A stretch of 13,709 nt of DNA, taken from Promethearchaeia archaeon. GTDB lineage: Archaea > Asgardarchaeota > Lokiarchaeia > Sigyniarchaeales > SOKP01. How positions within the stretch are numbered: position 1 is the first letter of the stretch; each line of letters starts with the position of its first letter. The stretch covers positions 1-13,709 of the forward strand of contig JAHQWY010000068.1 of NCBI GenBank assembly GCA_029856445.1, written 5' to 3'. A program made the translations under genes and the position numbers. Below are positions 1-7,276 of this stretch, piece by piece. The notes beneath the pieces were generated by a model. It did not search any database. It was not told the origin of the DNA and saw only the letters and a program-made list of their open reading frames with translations.

Positions 1-539
1 GCATTTTCTGGTTTTGACCTACTGATAAAATCATTGATCCATGAGTCGAATTGTTCCTTAAACTGTTTAAAAGGATATTTAGCTATCCTTGAAGAAAAAA
101 ATGTATCATTTTTATCGAGATTGCCTTCGAGGTAAATTAGTCCTTTTACTTCTATTTTTTCATTTTTTTCATTTCTAATTTTATCGATAAGGGAAATAGC
201 TACTGGTCCTCCCATAGACATGGCTATTATGATCACTTTATGAATGTCTTCTGAGAGTAGAAGATCGTATAAATATTGTCCTTGATTTTCCATGATATAA
301 ATATCCAAATTATCTGGTTTTTCTGAGTCACCGAATCCTATTAAATTAGGGATAATAAATGAATATTCAGAAAGGGAAAAGTCATGATATTGATCTATAA
401 ACCTTTTAATAAAGAGAGAAGATATAGGAGCTAAACCATGTATATATAAAATAACCACTTCTTTATTTAGGCCTATCAAAATATGATAAACTAACTTACC
501 TCCCTTAGATTGAAATGTTTTATGCTTAATTTCAGTCAT
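1..539 (-). CDS. alpha/beta hydrolase, partial (C-terminus beyond left edge)
   Basis: The start codon is at 537-539 on the complement; 179 codons are visible before the window ends, so the C-terminal part with the catalytic histidine is missing. What is seen: a beta-strand followed by the oxyanion-type HG pair (residues 34-35, in YIHGLAP), a GFGDSEKP segment (68-75) typical of the alpha/beta hydrolase fold, and a nucleophile elbow AMSMGG centred on Ser108. The elbow has Ala where GxSxG normally has its first Gly, a tolerated variant. There is no signal peptide, so it is probably cytoplasmic. The substrate cannot be told; such proteins are esterases, lipases or C-C hydrolases. A purine-rich AAGGGA sits 6 bases before the ATG. 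The gene follows the radical SAM gene by 42 bases on the same strand and is probably the third gene of that operon. Confidence 0.85.
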   Translation of the reverse strand, partial: MTEIKHKTFQSKGGKLVYHILIGLNKEVVILYIHGLAPISSLFIKRFIDQYHDFSLSEYSFIIPNLIGFGDSEKPDNLDIYIMENQGQYLYDLLLSEDIHKVIIIAMSMGGPVAISLIDKIRNEKNEKIEVKGLIYLEGNLDKNDTFFSSRIAKYPFKQFKEQFDSWINDFISRSKPEN

Positions 540-581
540 TCTGATTCCCTTATATTAATATGAGATTTTAAAAATGATTAT

Positions 582-1649
582 TTAACCGAAAGTAATCCCT
601 CCCGATTTCATAATCAAACTCCAATCTTCCCACACATAACTTGTATCAATCATAGTAGGGGAATTGCAGCTATCGCAGTTTTCTGTATCTTTTAAAAATT
701 GTTGAAATCGTGGTAAATTCATAGCTTCTTTAACAGATATACCACGTAAATTTGCTATTGGTTTATCTAATCTTAGGCAATCTTCTATATCACCGTTAGA
801 ATTAACATACATAAAGACTTTTCTGGCATGACATCGATAAGGTTTTTTCCCTCCAATAAAATGTTTCAAGTACATTTCTGAATTTAATATATGGGAGCCA
901 TTCCTTTTAGATTCCAATATTCTTGAGAATGCATCACTTATTTCTTGGTCGGTAGCAGAAAGTTGTCCTTTTTCATCTACATCCCCCGTTGAATAATGAC
1001 GTACTGTATTTATCACATTAAATGCTATGGGAACCTCCAATTTATCCCCGAGCGCAATCATTTCATCTACACGATTAATGTTATATTTGCTAATAGAAAA
1101 ACTGAATTGTAAAGAGATATGAGGATACTCATTTTTAATTATCTCGACAGAGTCCATTATCTTCTCATACAATCCAGGCAAAACCCTAATTTGATCATGC
1201 TCTTCTTGTAAAGGGGAATCAAGAGACATAAGAATAAGGTCGAGGTCATTCCCAAATTCGGAGATACGTTTAGGAATAAGATAACCATTGGTAACCATTC
1301 CTATAAAGGCAAAATCAGCTTCATATTTAGCGAATTTCATTATATCTGTAATATCTCTACGTAGGGTAGGTTCGCCTCCCCAAAGAATGGTTATAAAAAA
1401 TCCCGCCTCTCTAGCTTCTAAATAAATACGCTTGATTTCTTCTAGTGATAACTCGTTTTTAGCTGAATTATCTTTCCAAAGACAAGACTCACAATCACAA
1501 TTACATCGTAATGTAGTTAGGAAATGGAAAACAAATGGTTTCCCTCCACTATCCTTTGCTTGTTTTGCCGCTAAAACTAATTTAGAAAAAAGCTTATTTT
1601 TCTGTTTTATTATTTCTTTTTCACTTGTTTTGTATTTCATAGAGGTCAT
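582..1649 (-). CDS. radical SAM protein with C-terminal twitch/SPASM-like cysteines
   Basis: 355 residues. The radical SAM cluster motif Cx3Cx2C is at C49, C53 and C56 (RCNCDCESC, with an extra Cys51 inside it). It is followed by WGGEPTLR (90-97), the GGEP motif that contacts the methionine of S-adenosylmethionine. The end of the protein carries four more cysteines, C273, C291, C325 and C328, spaced like a one-cluster 'twitch' or reduced SPASM domain, so a second [4Fe-4S] cluster is likely. Radical SAM proteins with such a tail modify peptides, sugars or small molecules; the substrate is unknown here. A start at Met4 is possible; neither start has a clear ribosome binding site. It lies 11 bases after the MBL-fold gene and 42 bases before the alpha/beta hydrolase, so the three are very probably co-transcribed. 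MoaA/PqqE-like relatives are the alternatives; no further assignment is justified. Confidence 0.9.
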   Translation of the reverse strand: MTSMKYKTSEKEIIKQKNKLFSKLVLAAKQAKDSGGKPFVFHFLTTLRCNCDCESCLWKDNSAKNELSLEEIKRIYLEAREAGFFITILWGGEPTLRRDITDIMKFAKYEADFAFIGMVTNGYLIPKRISEFGNDLDLILMSLDSPLQEEHDQIRVLPGLYEKIMDSVEIIKNEYPHISLQFSFSISKYNINRVDEMIALGDKLEVPIAFNVINTVRHYSTGDVDEKGQLSATDQEISDAFSRILESKRNGSHILNSEMYLKHFIGGKKPYRCHARKVFMYVNSNGDIEDCLRLDKPIANLRGISVKEAMNLPRFQQFLKDTENCDSCNSPTMIDTSYVWEDWSLIMKSGGITFG

Positions 1650-1660
1650 CGATGTTAATA

Positions 1661-2749
1661 TTATATATTAATAATCTTACCAACCTTTATTTCAGTATAA
1701 GCTTCTTTGAAAGTATCCCTAAAAGCAAGAATACTCTCCATACTGCTATCATGGGGAGATAATGATACAAGTTTAAGATTTCTAGCTTTAAGGTAATCCA
1801 ATGTAAAATCTACATCATCTTTTTGCCATGGTTCCCATGGAGGTCTACTTGTCATAATAAACTTATAAATTGGCAGTCCTGACCAAGTGATATCCTCGCC
1901 TGGAAATTCTGGGATTGGTAAATGTAACCCACCAATAATTCCATAAATGGGAACATCAAAAAGAGCTTCAACGCGGTCAATTATTTTTTGGATTCCTTGG
2001 TGTCCACAGCCGACAACAATTATTATACCTTTTCCTTCCACGTTTATTGCCAAAGCTTGTTCAAAAGTTGCTCCAAAGAAAAACATAGGGTTCTGGATCG
2101 AACCTATTGAAACGATACCATTGGCAATAACAGTAGGATCCTTCACTTGGTTAATAGTAGCAGTTGGATGGTTCATTGAAACGGGGGTGAACGCATTCAC
2201 ATGACTTAAATTTTGCTGTTCTCCTGAAAGTGAGAAAGTTCTATTTCCAGCCCATTTAGCACCCCCTACATGATCACGATGTAAATGGGAAATGAAAACA
2301 TACTTGAAGTCTTCTGGTGAGATTCCTAAAGCTTCCATGTTCCTAAGGAGTGGAGAAGGGTGTTCATCTTTAGAATTTAAGCCTGTATCAAATAATAAAC
2401 CAATTTTATCAGCTCTGATAAAATAAGAAACACCTTTTTCTGTGAAAAAATTGCTTTCTGCATGAAAATCGATTAATGGTAGAATTTTTAACTTTTTAAC
2501 TGTTCCCACATTATCTAATTTCTGTATATTAGCTCTAGACCACTCATTTTTGGCGATTTCTTTATTCATTTTAAATCTTTTATTCAATATAACAAGAGTG
2601 AAAAGTGGAAATGAAATATGAAAAGCACGTATAATTTCTCTATGAGAGAGTTTTTCCCTTGCTAAAAATTTTGAAATAATCTCTTTATCTTGATTTAATG
2701 GAAATTCTTCCAGTAATTCTTTAATCTCTTTTATATCTAAATTACTCAT
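1661..2749 (-). CDS. MBL-fold metallohydrolase, COG1237-like
   Basis: 362 residues. The metal-binding signature HLHRDH (155-160: H155, H157, D159, H160) is followed by GCGH (H250), GGLHLP (H276) and a late SPHD (H333), the order expected for metallo-beta-lactamase-fold enzymes with a dinuclear metal site. The pattern LLFDTG, then HxHxDHVGG, GCGHxGI and GGLHL matches the COG1237 group, which includes proteins annotated as dihydropterin ribofuranosyl-aminobenzene phosphate synthase-like; that function is not shown here. About 85 N-terminal residues are a helical extension in front of the MBL core, longer than in the usual 250-300 residue members. It has no signal peptide. It is the first gene of a minus-strand block with the radical SAM and hydrolase genes, and a TATA-like box lies about 40 bases upstream. 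Confidence 0.88.
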   Translation of the reverse strand: MSNLDIKEIKELLEEFPLNQDKEIISKFLAREKLSHREIIRAFHISFPLFTLVILNKRFKMNKEIAKNEWSRANIQKLDNVGTVKKLKILPLIDFHAESNFFTEKGVSYFIRADKIGLLFDTGLNSKDEHPSPLLRNMEALGISPEDFKYVFISHLHRDHVGGAKWAGNRTFSLSGEQQNLSHVNAFTPVSMNHPTATINQVKDPTVIANGIVSIGSIQNPMFFFGATFEQALAINVEGKGIIIVVGCGHQGIQKIIDRVEALFDVPIYGIIGGLHLPIPEFPGEDITWSGLPIYKFIMTSRPPWEPWQKDDVDFTLDYLKARNLKLVSLSPHDSSMESILAFRDTFKEAYTEIKVGKIINI

Positions 2750-2783
2750 TTTAAAGACTAGAATTTTTTATTATTTTTATTGG

Positions 2784-2793
2784 TTTAAATATA
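2784..2793 (-). promoter_or_regulatory. candidate TATA box for the MBL/radical SAM/hydrolase operon
   Basis: On the minus strand this reads TATATTTAAA, close to the archaeal TATA consensus. It lies about 35-44 bases before the ATG at 2749, which would give a leader of only 10-15 bases. The whole 131-base divergent spacer is AT-rich, so chance matches are common. Confidence 0.4.
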
Positions 2794-2867
2794 ATCTAAA
2801 GTAATTAAGTAATTTTTTTCAAATATAGATTTTTTAGATAGCTTATTACTATTACCTTTTTTATGAT

Positions 2868-2872
2868 GTGAT
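2868..2872 (+). promoter_or_regulatory. ribosome binding site of the VIT1 gene (GTGAT)
   Basis: GTGAT is part of the sequence complementary to the archaeal 16S rRNA 3' end (AGGAGGTGATCC). It lies 8 bases before the ATG at 2881 and supports that start. The same GTGAT element precedes the oxidoreductase gene at 13090. Confidence 0.45.
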
Positions 2873-2880
2873 GATATGAA

Positions 2881-3591
2881 ATGAGTTCTAGACAAGAGGA
2901 ACATATTACTGGCGGTGGAAAGATTCGTAGCATTATTTTAGGGTTAAATGATGGCTTAATTTCAACATTTACGTTATTAGTTGGAGTTGCAGCAGCCACT
3001 TTAAGATCAACAGGTAATAATGCTATTGTTTTATTAACAGGATTTGCGGCAATGGTTTCTGGGGCAATTAGCATGGGCCTTGGTGAATATATATCAAGTA
3101 AATCAGAGTATAATTATATTAAAAATGAATTGAAAAAAGAAAAAGCCGAAATTGAGCTTTTTCCCGATGAAGAGAGAGAGGAAGTAAGAGAGATTTTTGA
3201 AAAAATGGGTATGAAAGGACATACTCTTGATGCCTGTGTAGAATCAATAACCTCAAATAAACAGGTTTGGATAGATTTCTTAACTAAAAGTGAATTAGGA
3301 TTAGAAGAACCTGAGAATCCTATTTTTGGAGCAATATTAACTTTCCTTTCATTTGTGTTTGGATCATTTTTGACATTATTTGCTTATATATTCGAACTAG
3401 GAGTATTTTCTTTGGTTTTATCTTCAATTATCTCGTTTTCGATGCTATTTATCGTAGGAACTTTAAAGACTAAAATTACAGGAGAAAATAAAATTAGAAG
3501 TGGTTTAGAGATGGTATTGATCGGTATTATAGCTTTTATAGCATCGTTTGGTATAGGAACAGTACTAGAACAATTGATAGCTACTGCTTAA
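2881..3591 (+). CDS. VIT1/CCC1-family Fe2+/Mn2+ transporter
   Basis: 236 residues. The family signatures are clear: GLNDGLISTFTLLVGV (21-36) in the first membrane helix and ISMGLGEYISSKSE (63-76) at the end of the second. Then comes a cytosolic acidic helical segment (about 80-125) with E90, E92, E97, E98, E100, E101, E104 and E107, matching the metal-binding domain of plant VIT1. Three more hydrophobic segments follow (about 148-170, 174-195 and 208-230), giving the expected five helices. It probably moves ferrous iron or manganese across the cell membrane; in prokaryotes the direction is usually export. The gene is convergent with a rubrerythrin gene, and the two stop codons overlap in a shared TTAA. 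A GTGAT ribosome binding site supports the start. Function is confident at family level; metal specificity is not determined. Confidence 0.93.
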   Translation: MSSRQEEHITGGGKIRSIILGLNDGLISTFTLLVGVAAATLRSTGNNAIVLLTGFAAMVSGAISMGLGEYISSKSEYNYIKNELKKEKAEIELFPDEEREEVREIFEKMGMKGHTLDACVESITSNKQVWIDFLTKSELGLEEPENPIFGAILTFLSFVFGSFLTLFAYIFELGVFSLVLSSIISFSMLFIVGTLKTKITGENKIRSGLEMVLIGIIAFIASFGIGTVLEQLIATA

Positions 3592-4154
3592 ACTTCACTA
3601 AAAAATTTCTGAGAATGATCGCAGAGTGGACATATAGTTGGAGGAGTATCAAATTCAACATTACCACAAATTTGACACACAAATACTCTCCTTTTCTCAA
3701 AACTATCATTTTTCTCAAGTTTTTTTAGGTATTTACTAAAAATTCCCGCATGAACTTTTTCTGCTTTCCTTGCTAATGAAAAGGATAGCTCAGCAACATC
3801 ATTTCCTGTCTTTTTCGTGTTTTTTAGGAATAATTTATACATTTGTTTAGTTTCATAAGTTTCTCCCTCTATTGCATCAAGTAAATTCGATCTTGTATCT
3901 TTAACATTATTTTTTAAAGCTTCTTCATTCAGATCGACGAAATCTTTAGCCTCTACATCACTGTTAGTTAGAACTTGGAGTGCTCTTATGTGATTTTTGA
4001 TATGAATTGCTTCTGCCATCGATACAGCTTTAAACAAATGGGCAATCTCAGGAAGATTTTCTTCTTTCGCTTTTTCAGCATATAATTCATATTTTTTTTT
4101 AGCATTAATCTCTCCATTAATCGCTTCTTTTAAGTTCTCAATTACTATTGACAT
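3588..4154 (-). CDS. rubrerythrin
   Basis: 188 residues, two domains. Residues 1-145 form the ferritin-like four-helix bundle with a di-iron site: E15, E48 with H51 (in AEAIHIKNH), E98 and E101 (GETYE), and E132 with H135 (AEKVHAG). Residues 157-185 are a rubredoxin-like domain with C160, C163, C175 and C178 for a single iron. Rubrerythrins reduce hydrogen peroxide to water in anaerobes, taking electrons through the rubredoxin centre; this fits an anaerobic or microaerophilic host. All key ligands are present and the length is normal. GGAG lies 8 bases before the ATG and a TATA-like TATTTTTAAA lies further upstream. It ends tail-to-tail with the VIT1 transporter gene with a 4-base overlap, so the two transcripts must overlap at their 3' ends. 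Confidence 0.95.
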   Translation of the reverse strand: MSIVIENLKEAINGEINAKKKYELYAEKAKEENLPEIAHLFKAVSMAEAIHIKNHIRALQVLTNSDVEAKDFVDLNEEALKNNVKDTRSNLLDAIEGETYETKQMYKLFLKNTKKTGNDVAELSFSLARKAEKVHAGIFSKYLKKLEKNDSFEKRRVFVCQICGNVEFDTPPTICPLCDHSQKFFSEV

Positions 4155-4162
4155 TTTATTGA

Positions 4163-4197
4163 CTCCAATTTGTAGTTTTGCTTGGGATTTAAAAATA
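4163..4197 (-). promoter_or_regulatory. rubrerythrin promoter and ribosome binding site
   Basis: On the minus strand TATTTTTAAA (4188-4197) is a plausible TATA box. GGAG (4163-4166) lies 8 bases before the ATG at 4154 and decides that start. The likely transcription start falls around 4165-4170, which would make the leader only long enough to contain the ribosome binding site. Confidence 0.45.
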
Positions 4198-4280
4198 TTA
4201 TCTCTTATTTTATTTTCACTTTTTTAAGAAAAATTGAATAGAGTTTTTATTATATTGATGAATAACTTTTATTTGGTGAA

Positions 4281-4290
4281 ATATATAAAA
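4281..4290 (+). promoter_or_regulatory. TATA box of the PAS sensor gene
   Basis: ATATATAAAA preceded by GGTGAA is the best archaeal TATA box in the window. Initiation about 25-27 bases downstream would fall near 4310-4312, directly before the TTG at 4314. Confidence 0.55.
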
Positions 4291-4313
4291 CTCTTAAACA
4301 ATATTGTAAATAT

Positions 4314-5162
4314 TTGAAAAATAAAATTTTAAGAGGTGTAATAATAATTCAAGAGCCAACAGAGAAATCTAAAGATAGGTTGAAAAATTATTTAGATTTA
4401 GCTGGGGTTATTCTTGTTGTATTAAATAGAGAAGGGAACATTACTCTATTAAATAAAAAGGGCTATGAAATTCTTTATTATGAAGAGGGAGAATTAATAG
4501 GAAAGAATTGGTTTGACGTATGCATCCCTGAAGAGGACCGGAAAGAGCTTAAAAATGTATTTAAAGCGCTTATCAACGGAGATGTAGAACCCTTTGAATA
4601 TTATAATAATCCCATAATTACTAAAAGAGGTGATATAAGGATGATCTCCTGGCATAATGCTCTTTTATATGACGATGATGGAAATATTATTGCTACTTTG
4701 AGTTCAGGTGAAGATGTCACAGATCTTAAGGAAACAGAAGAAAAATTAAGAGAATCGCAAGAGCATTTACTAAATCTCTTTAATTCAATTCCGATTGGTA
4801 TTCATATGTATCATTTATTCGAAGATGGAAGACTAGTTTTTATTGGTGCGAATCCTGCTGCTGACGAAATTCTTAAGGTTGATAATATGCAATTTATCGG
4901 TAAAACTATAGAAGAAGCGTTTCCTCCATTGGTAAAGTCAGAAATTCCAGAAAGATACCGTGAAGCTGCTGCTGAGGGAAAAGATTGGAAGACAAAAAGA
5001 TTTGATTATGAACATGAAAAAATTAAAGGAGCTTTTGAAGTTCATGCTTTTCAAATCTCTCCTATGTATATGGTTGCTACTTTTACAGACATTTATGATA
5101 GAATAAAAACTGAAGAAGAATTGAGAAATACAATTAAGATGTTGGAAAAAAAGGTAGAATAA
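4314..5162 (+). CDS. tandem PAS-domain sensor fragment, kinase part lost
   Basis: 282 residues if the TTG at 4314 is the start. PAS domain 1 spans about 20-138 and ends in the PAC-like SSGEDVTDLKETEEKLRES, which leads as a helical linker into PAS domain 2 (about 146-265, with NSIPIGIHMYHL and GANPAADEIL). The C-terminus begins a coiled-coil (LRNTIKMLEKKVE) that normally leads into another PAS or a histidine kinase, but a TAA at 5160 stops it. No kinase, receiver or DNA-binding domain remains. PAS domains bind small ligands or cofactors; no ligand is evident. There is no ATG before Met110 inside PAS 1, so the start is TTG (leaderless, next to the TATA box) or a rare ATA/ATT codon at 4341-4349 after GAGGTG (4333-4338). 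It may still work as a stand-alone sensor, or be a decaying kinase gene. Confidence 0.8.
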   Translation: MKNKILRGVIIIQEPTEKSKDRLKNYLDLAGVILVVLNREGNITLLNKKGYEILYYEEGELIGKNWFDVCIPEEDRKELKNVFKALINGDVEPFEYYNNPIITKRGDIRMISWHNALLYDDDGNIIATLSSGEDVTDLKETEEKLRESQEHLLNLFNSIPIGIHMYHLFEDGRLVFIGANPAADEILKVDNMQFIGKTIEEAFPPLVKSEIPERYREAAAEGKDWKTKRFDYEHEKIKGAFEVHAFQISPMYMVATFTDIYDRIKTEEELRNTIKMLEKKVE

Positions 5163-5249
5163 CAAACAAATCAATTAAAAGAATCAAAAGAAAAATAACT
5201 CATTGAACTAATCTCTATAATGACATTTTTAATAAAACATCTTTTCTAA
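5163..5249 (+). pseudogene. relic of the histidine kinase linker beyond the PAS gene stop
   Basis: In frame after the TAA at 5160, the DNA still reads QTNQLKESKEK, then a second TAA (5196), then LIELISIMTFLIKHLF and a third TAA (5247). The text across both stops, EKKVE-stop-QTNQLKESKEK-stop-LIEL, matches the usual sensor-kinase linker style (LEKKVEERTKQLKESEEKLIEL). This points to a former longer reading frame. The relic runs into the 3' end of the convergent glycoside hydrolase gene, where any kinase similarity ends. Confidence 0.6.
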
Positions 5250-7088
5250 TTGTTCTTTCAATTTCCCAGGCGGAAATTTTGGTTTTCTATTCATTGTTAA
5301 TAATCCATTTACCTCCTGGAATTGGTCATAAAGCTCAGTATAGCAAAATCCTTGAATCCAACTTTTTCTCTTCTCAAATTCTTTAAGTAAATTTAAAACT
5401 TTATTAAATAAATCCTCACTGCTTTCAATTAAATCTCCATATCCCCATTTGTCTCCAACTTTTTCATCAATTAAATATCCAAATCCCCCCATTTCACTAT
5501 AAATTATAGGTTCCTCTTTGTATTCGAATGGTTTTAAATAAATTTTAGGTAATGCTCGTTTATGGCTTTTTATTTCATCTTCAAAAAGCTTAGGTAGATG
5601 TTTAATATCTGCATAGAAATGACGTGAGCAAATATCTGTTTTCGTATGCCACCATCCATCATCATCAACAACTAATCTCGTTGGATCAATGGATTTTATT
5701 AAATAATAGAGAGAAACTGTGTAAGATGCTCTTTTCGAATCTCTGATTGTCCCTCGAAGCCCCCAGGATTCATTTATTGGTACCCAAGTAATTATTGAAG
5801 GATGATTAAAATCTCTTTCAATTTCGGTAATAAACTCATTTAGAAGCCGTAATTGTGAATCCATAGTAAATATGAAGGAATTTCCAATTTCACCCCACAC
5901 TAAAACACCTATTTTGTCACACCAATATAAAAATCGAGGATCAAATGCTTTTTGATGCGTTCTTAACCCATTAAAACCGAAATCCTTTATATATTGTATA
6001 TCTTTTACTATATCTTCTTCAGAAGGAGCTGTATATAACCCTTCTGGCCAATAACCTTGTACTAAAAATAATTTTTGATAAATTGGAGTATTATTAAGTA
6101 AAATTTGTTTATTATAATCCGATTTTAAATCTGAAATTGAGATTTTCCTCATACCAAAATAGCTTTTAACACTATCATAAATTTCTTTAGTTTTTTTATT
6201 ATAAATCGAAAGGTGAAAATCATATAAATTTGGATTATCGACATCCCATAGGTATAACATGTTCTCTGGGATTTTGATCTTATATTTGAACCGATCAGGA
6301 GTTTTAGGAAATAATCTTCCGTTAAGTTGTGGAGTTATTTTTTGTTCCAATTTCCCTAAAAATTCTAAACTAATTTCCTCTTTAACAATTTCTTGCTCAT
6401 TAAATAATGTCTCTATGAGCAGAACAATATTTGAGAATTCAGTACCATAAATGTTGAACTCAATAATTAATTCGGACTTGTCGATATCAGGAATGAATTT
6501 CAACCTTTTTAAATAATATTCTGGAGAAACGAATTCTAACCACACTGTCTGCCAAATACCAGAAACTCTAGGATAAAAAATTCTTTCTATTTCTTCTTGC
6601 CAATATTGCTTACCCCTCGGGATCTCAAGATTCTGGCTAGGATCTTCTACTCTTACAACTAAAATATTTTTTTGATCTACATAATCAGTAATATCTAATG
6701 AAAATCCAATATAACCTCCTTCATGAGAATCAATATGATCCCCATTTAAATAAACTCTACATCTATAATCAACAGCACCAAAATGAAGTATTGTTTTTTT
6801 ATCCTGAAATTCTTGCGGAATTTCAAATTCTCTTCTATACCATATAAAATCATGAAAAGAAGTGTCCTCTATTCCACTTAATTTACTTTGAAAACAAAAG
6901 GGTACTAGAATCTTTTTAGTAAATTTCGTGGAAGAGTCATTCTTATACCATTTTTCTTTCAATCCTATATTGGTATCATCAAAAGCAAATTCCCATTCTC
7001 CATTGAGATTTATCCAATTATTCTCTCTTATAAATTGAGGTCGAGGATATTCTGGTCGTGGTATAATATTTTGGTCTCTCTCTTTCAT
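5229..7088 (-). CDS. glycoside hydrolase family 2 (beta-galactosidase/glucuronidase-like)
   Basis: 619 residues, domain order typical of GH2: an N-terminal sugar-binding jelly-roll (about 10-188, with RPQFIRENNWINLNGEWEFA, and YRCRVYLNGDHIDSHEGGY inside it), an immunoglobulin-like domain (about 190-315), and a TIM barrel (about 320-619). The catalytic acid/base is E440 in VPINESWG, and the nucleophile is E532 in YSEMGGFG; both are present. It lacks the NxK motif that marks true beta-glucuronidases (the aligned stretch is QEVNGLLT, 591-598), so another beta-glycoside is likelier. There is no signal peptide, so it should act in the cytoplasm on imported or internal oligosaccharides. It has no sugar transporter neighbour. 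It converges on the PAS gene relic. The ATG at 7088 is the natural start, placed just before the conserved N-terminus. Confidence 0.92.
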   Translation of the reverse strand: MKERDQNIIPRPEYPRPQFIRENNWINLNGEWEFAFDDTNIGLKEKWYKNDSSTKFTKKILVPFCFQSKLSGIEDTSFHDFIWYRREFEIPQEFQDKKTILHFGAVDYRCRVYLNGDHIDSHEGGYIGFSLDITDYVDQKNILVVRVEDPSQNLEIPRGKQYWQEEIERIFYPRVSGIWQTVWLEFVSPEYYLKRLKFIPDIDKSELIIEFNIYGTEFSNIVLLIETLFNEQEIVKEEISLEFLGKLEQKITPQLNGRLFPKTPDRFKYKIKIPENMLYLWDVDNPNLYDFHLSIYNKKTKEIYDSVKSYFGMRKISISDLKSDYNKQILLNNTPIYQKLFLVQGYWPEGLYTAPSEEDIVKDIQYIKDFGFNGLRTHQKAFDPRFLYWCDKIGVLVWGEIGNSFIFTMDSQLRLLNEFITEIERDFNHPSIITWVPINESWGLRGTIRDSKRASYTVSLYYLIKSIDPTRLVVDDDGWWHTKTDICSRHFYADIKHLPKLFEDEIKSHKRALPKIYLKPFEYKEEPIIYSEMGGFGYLIDEKVGDKWGYGDLIESSEDLFNKVLNLLKEFEKRKSWIQGFCYTELYDQFQEVNGLLTMNRKPKFPPGKLKEQLEKMFY

Positions 7089-7185
7089 GTGAAAAATAAC
7101 GTGAAAAACAATAAAAATTTATTTATGGAATTATGTTTCATAAAGAGCTTAAATTATTCAACGCTTAAGGTTAAATTCGACAAAA

Positions 7186-7195
7186 TTTATATATA
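7186..7195 (+). promoter_or_regulatory. candidate TATA box in the GH2/radical SAM divergent spacer
   Basis: TTTATATATA lies in the 188-base spacer between the GH2 gene (minus) and the radical SAM gene at 7277 (plus). It is nearly symmetric, so it could serve either direction. For the plus gene it implies a leader of about 60 bases; AATTTAAATATT nearer the gene (around 7239-7249) is an alternative with a short leader. Confidence 0.35.
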
Positions 7196-7263
7196 CAATT
7201 AGATAAATTTTGATTAACAAATCGAAATACAATAAATAATTTAAATATTGAAAAATATTAGAA

Positions 7264-7269
7264 AAGGGA
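7264..7269 (+). promoter_or_regulatory. ribosome binding site of the B12-type radical SAM gene
   Basis: The purine-rich AAGGGA lies 7 bases before the ATG at 7277 and supports this start. The identical hexamer lies 6 bases before the start of the hydrolase gene at 539 (minus). Confidence 0.4.
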
Positions 7270-7276
7270 TTAAATC

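Noticed and set aside
1432..1671. Open frame on the plus strand opposite the radical SAM gene
   Set aside because: It lies antisense within a clearly coding gene and shows no recognisable protein pattern.
2871..2884. Overlapping mini-frames ATG ATA TGA and ATG AAA TGA just before the VIT1 start, a possible upstream regulatory frame
   Set aside because: Two-codon frames arise easily in AT-rich sequence, and nothing else supports a regulatory role.
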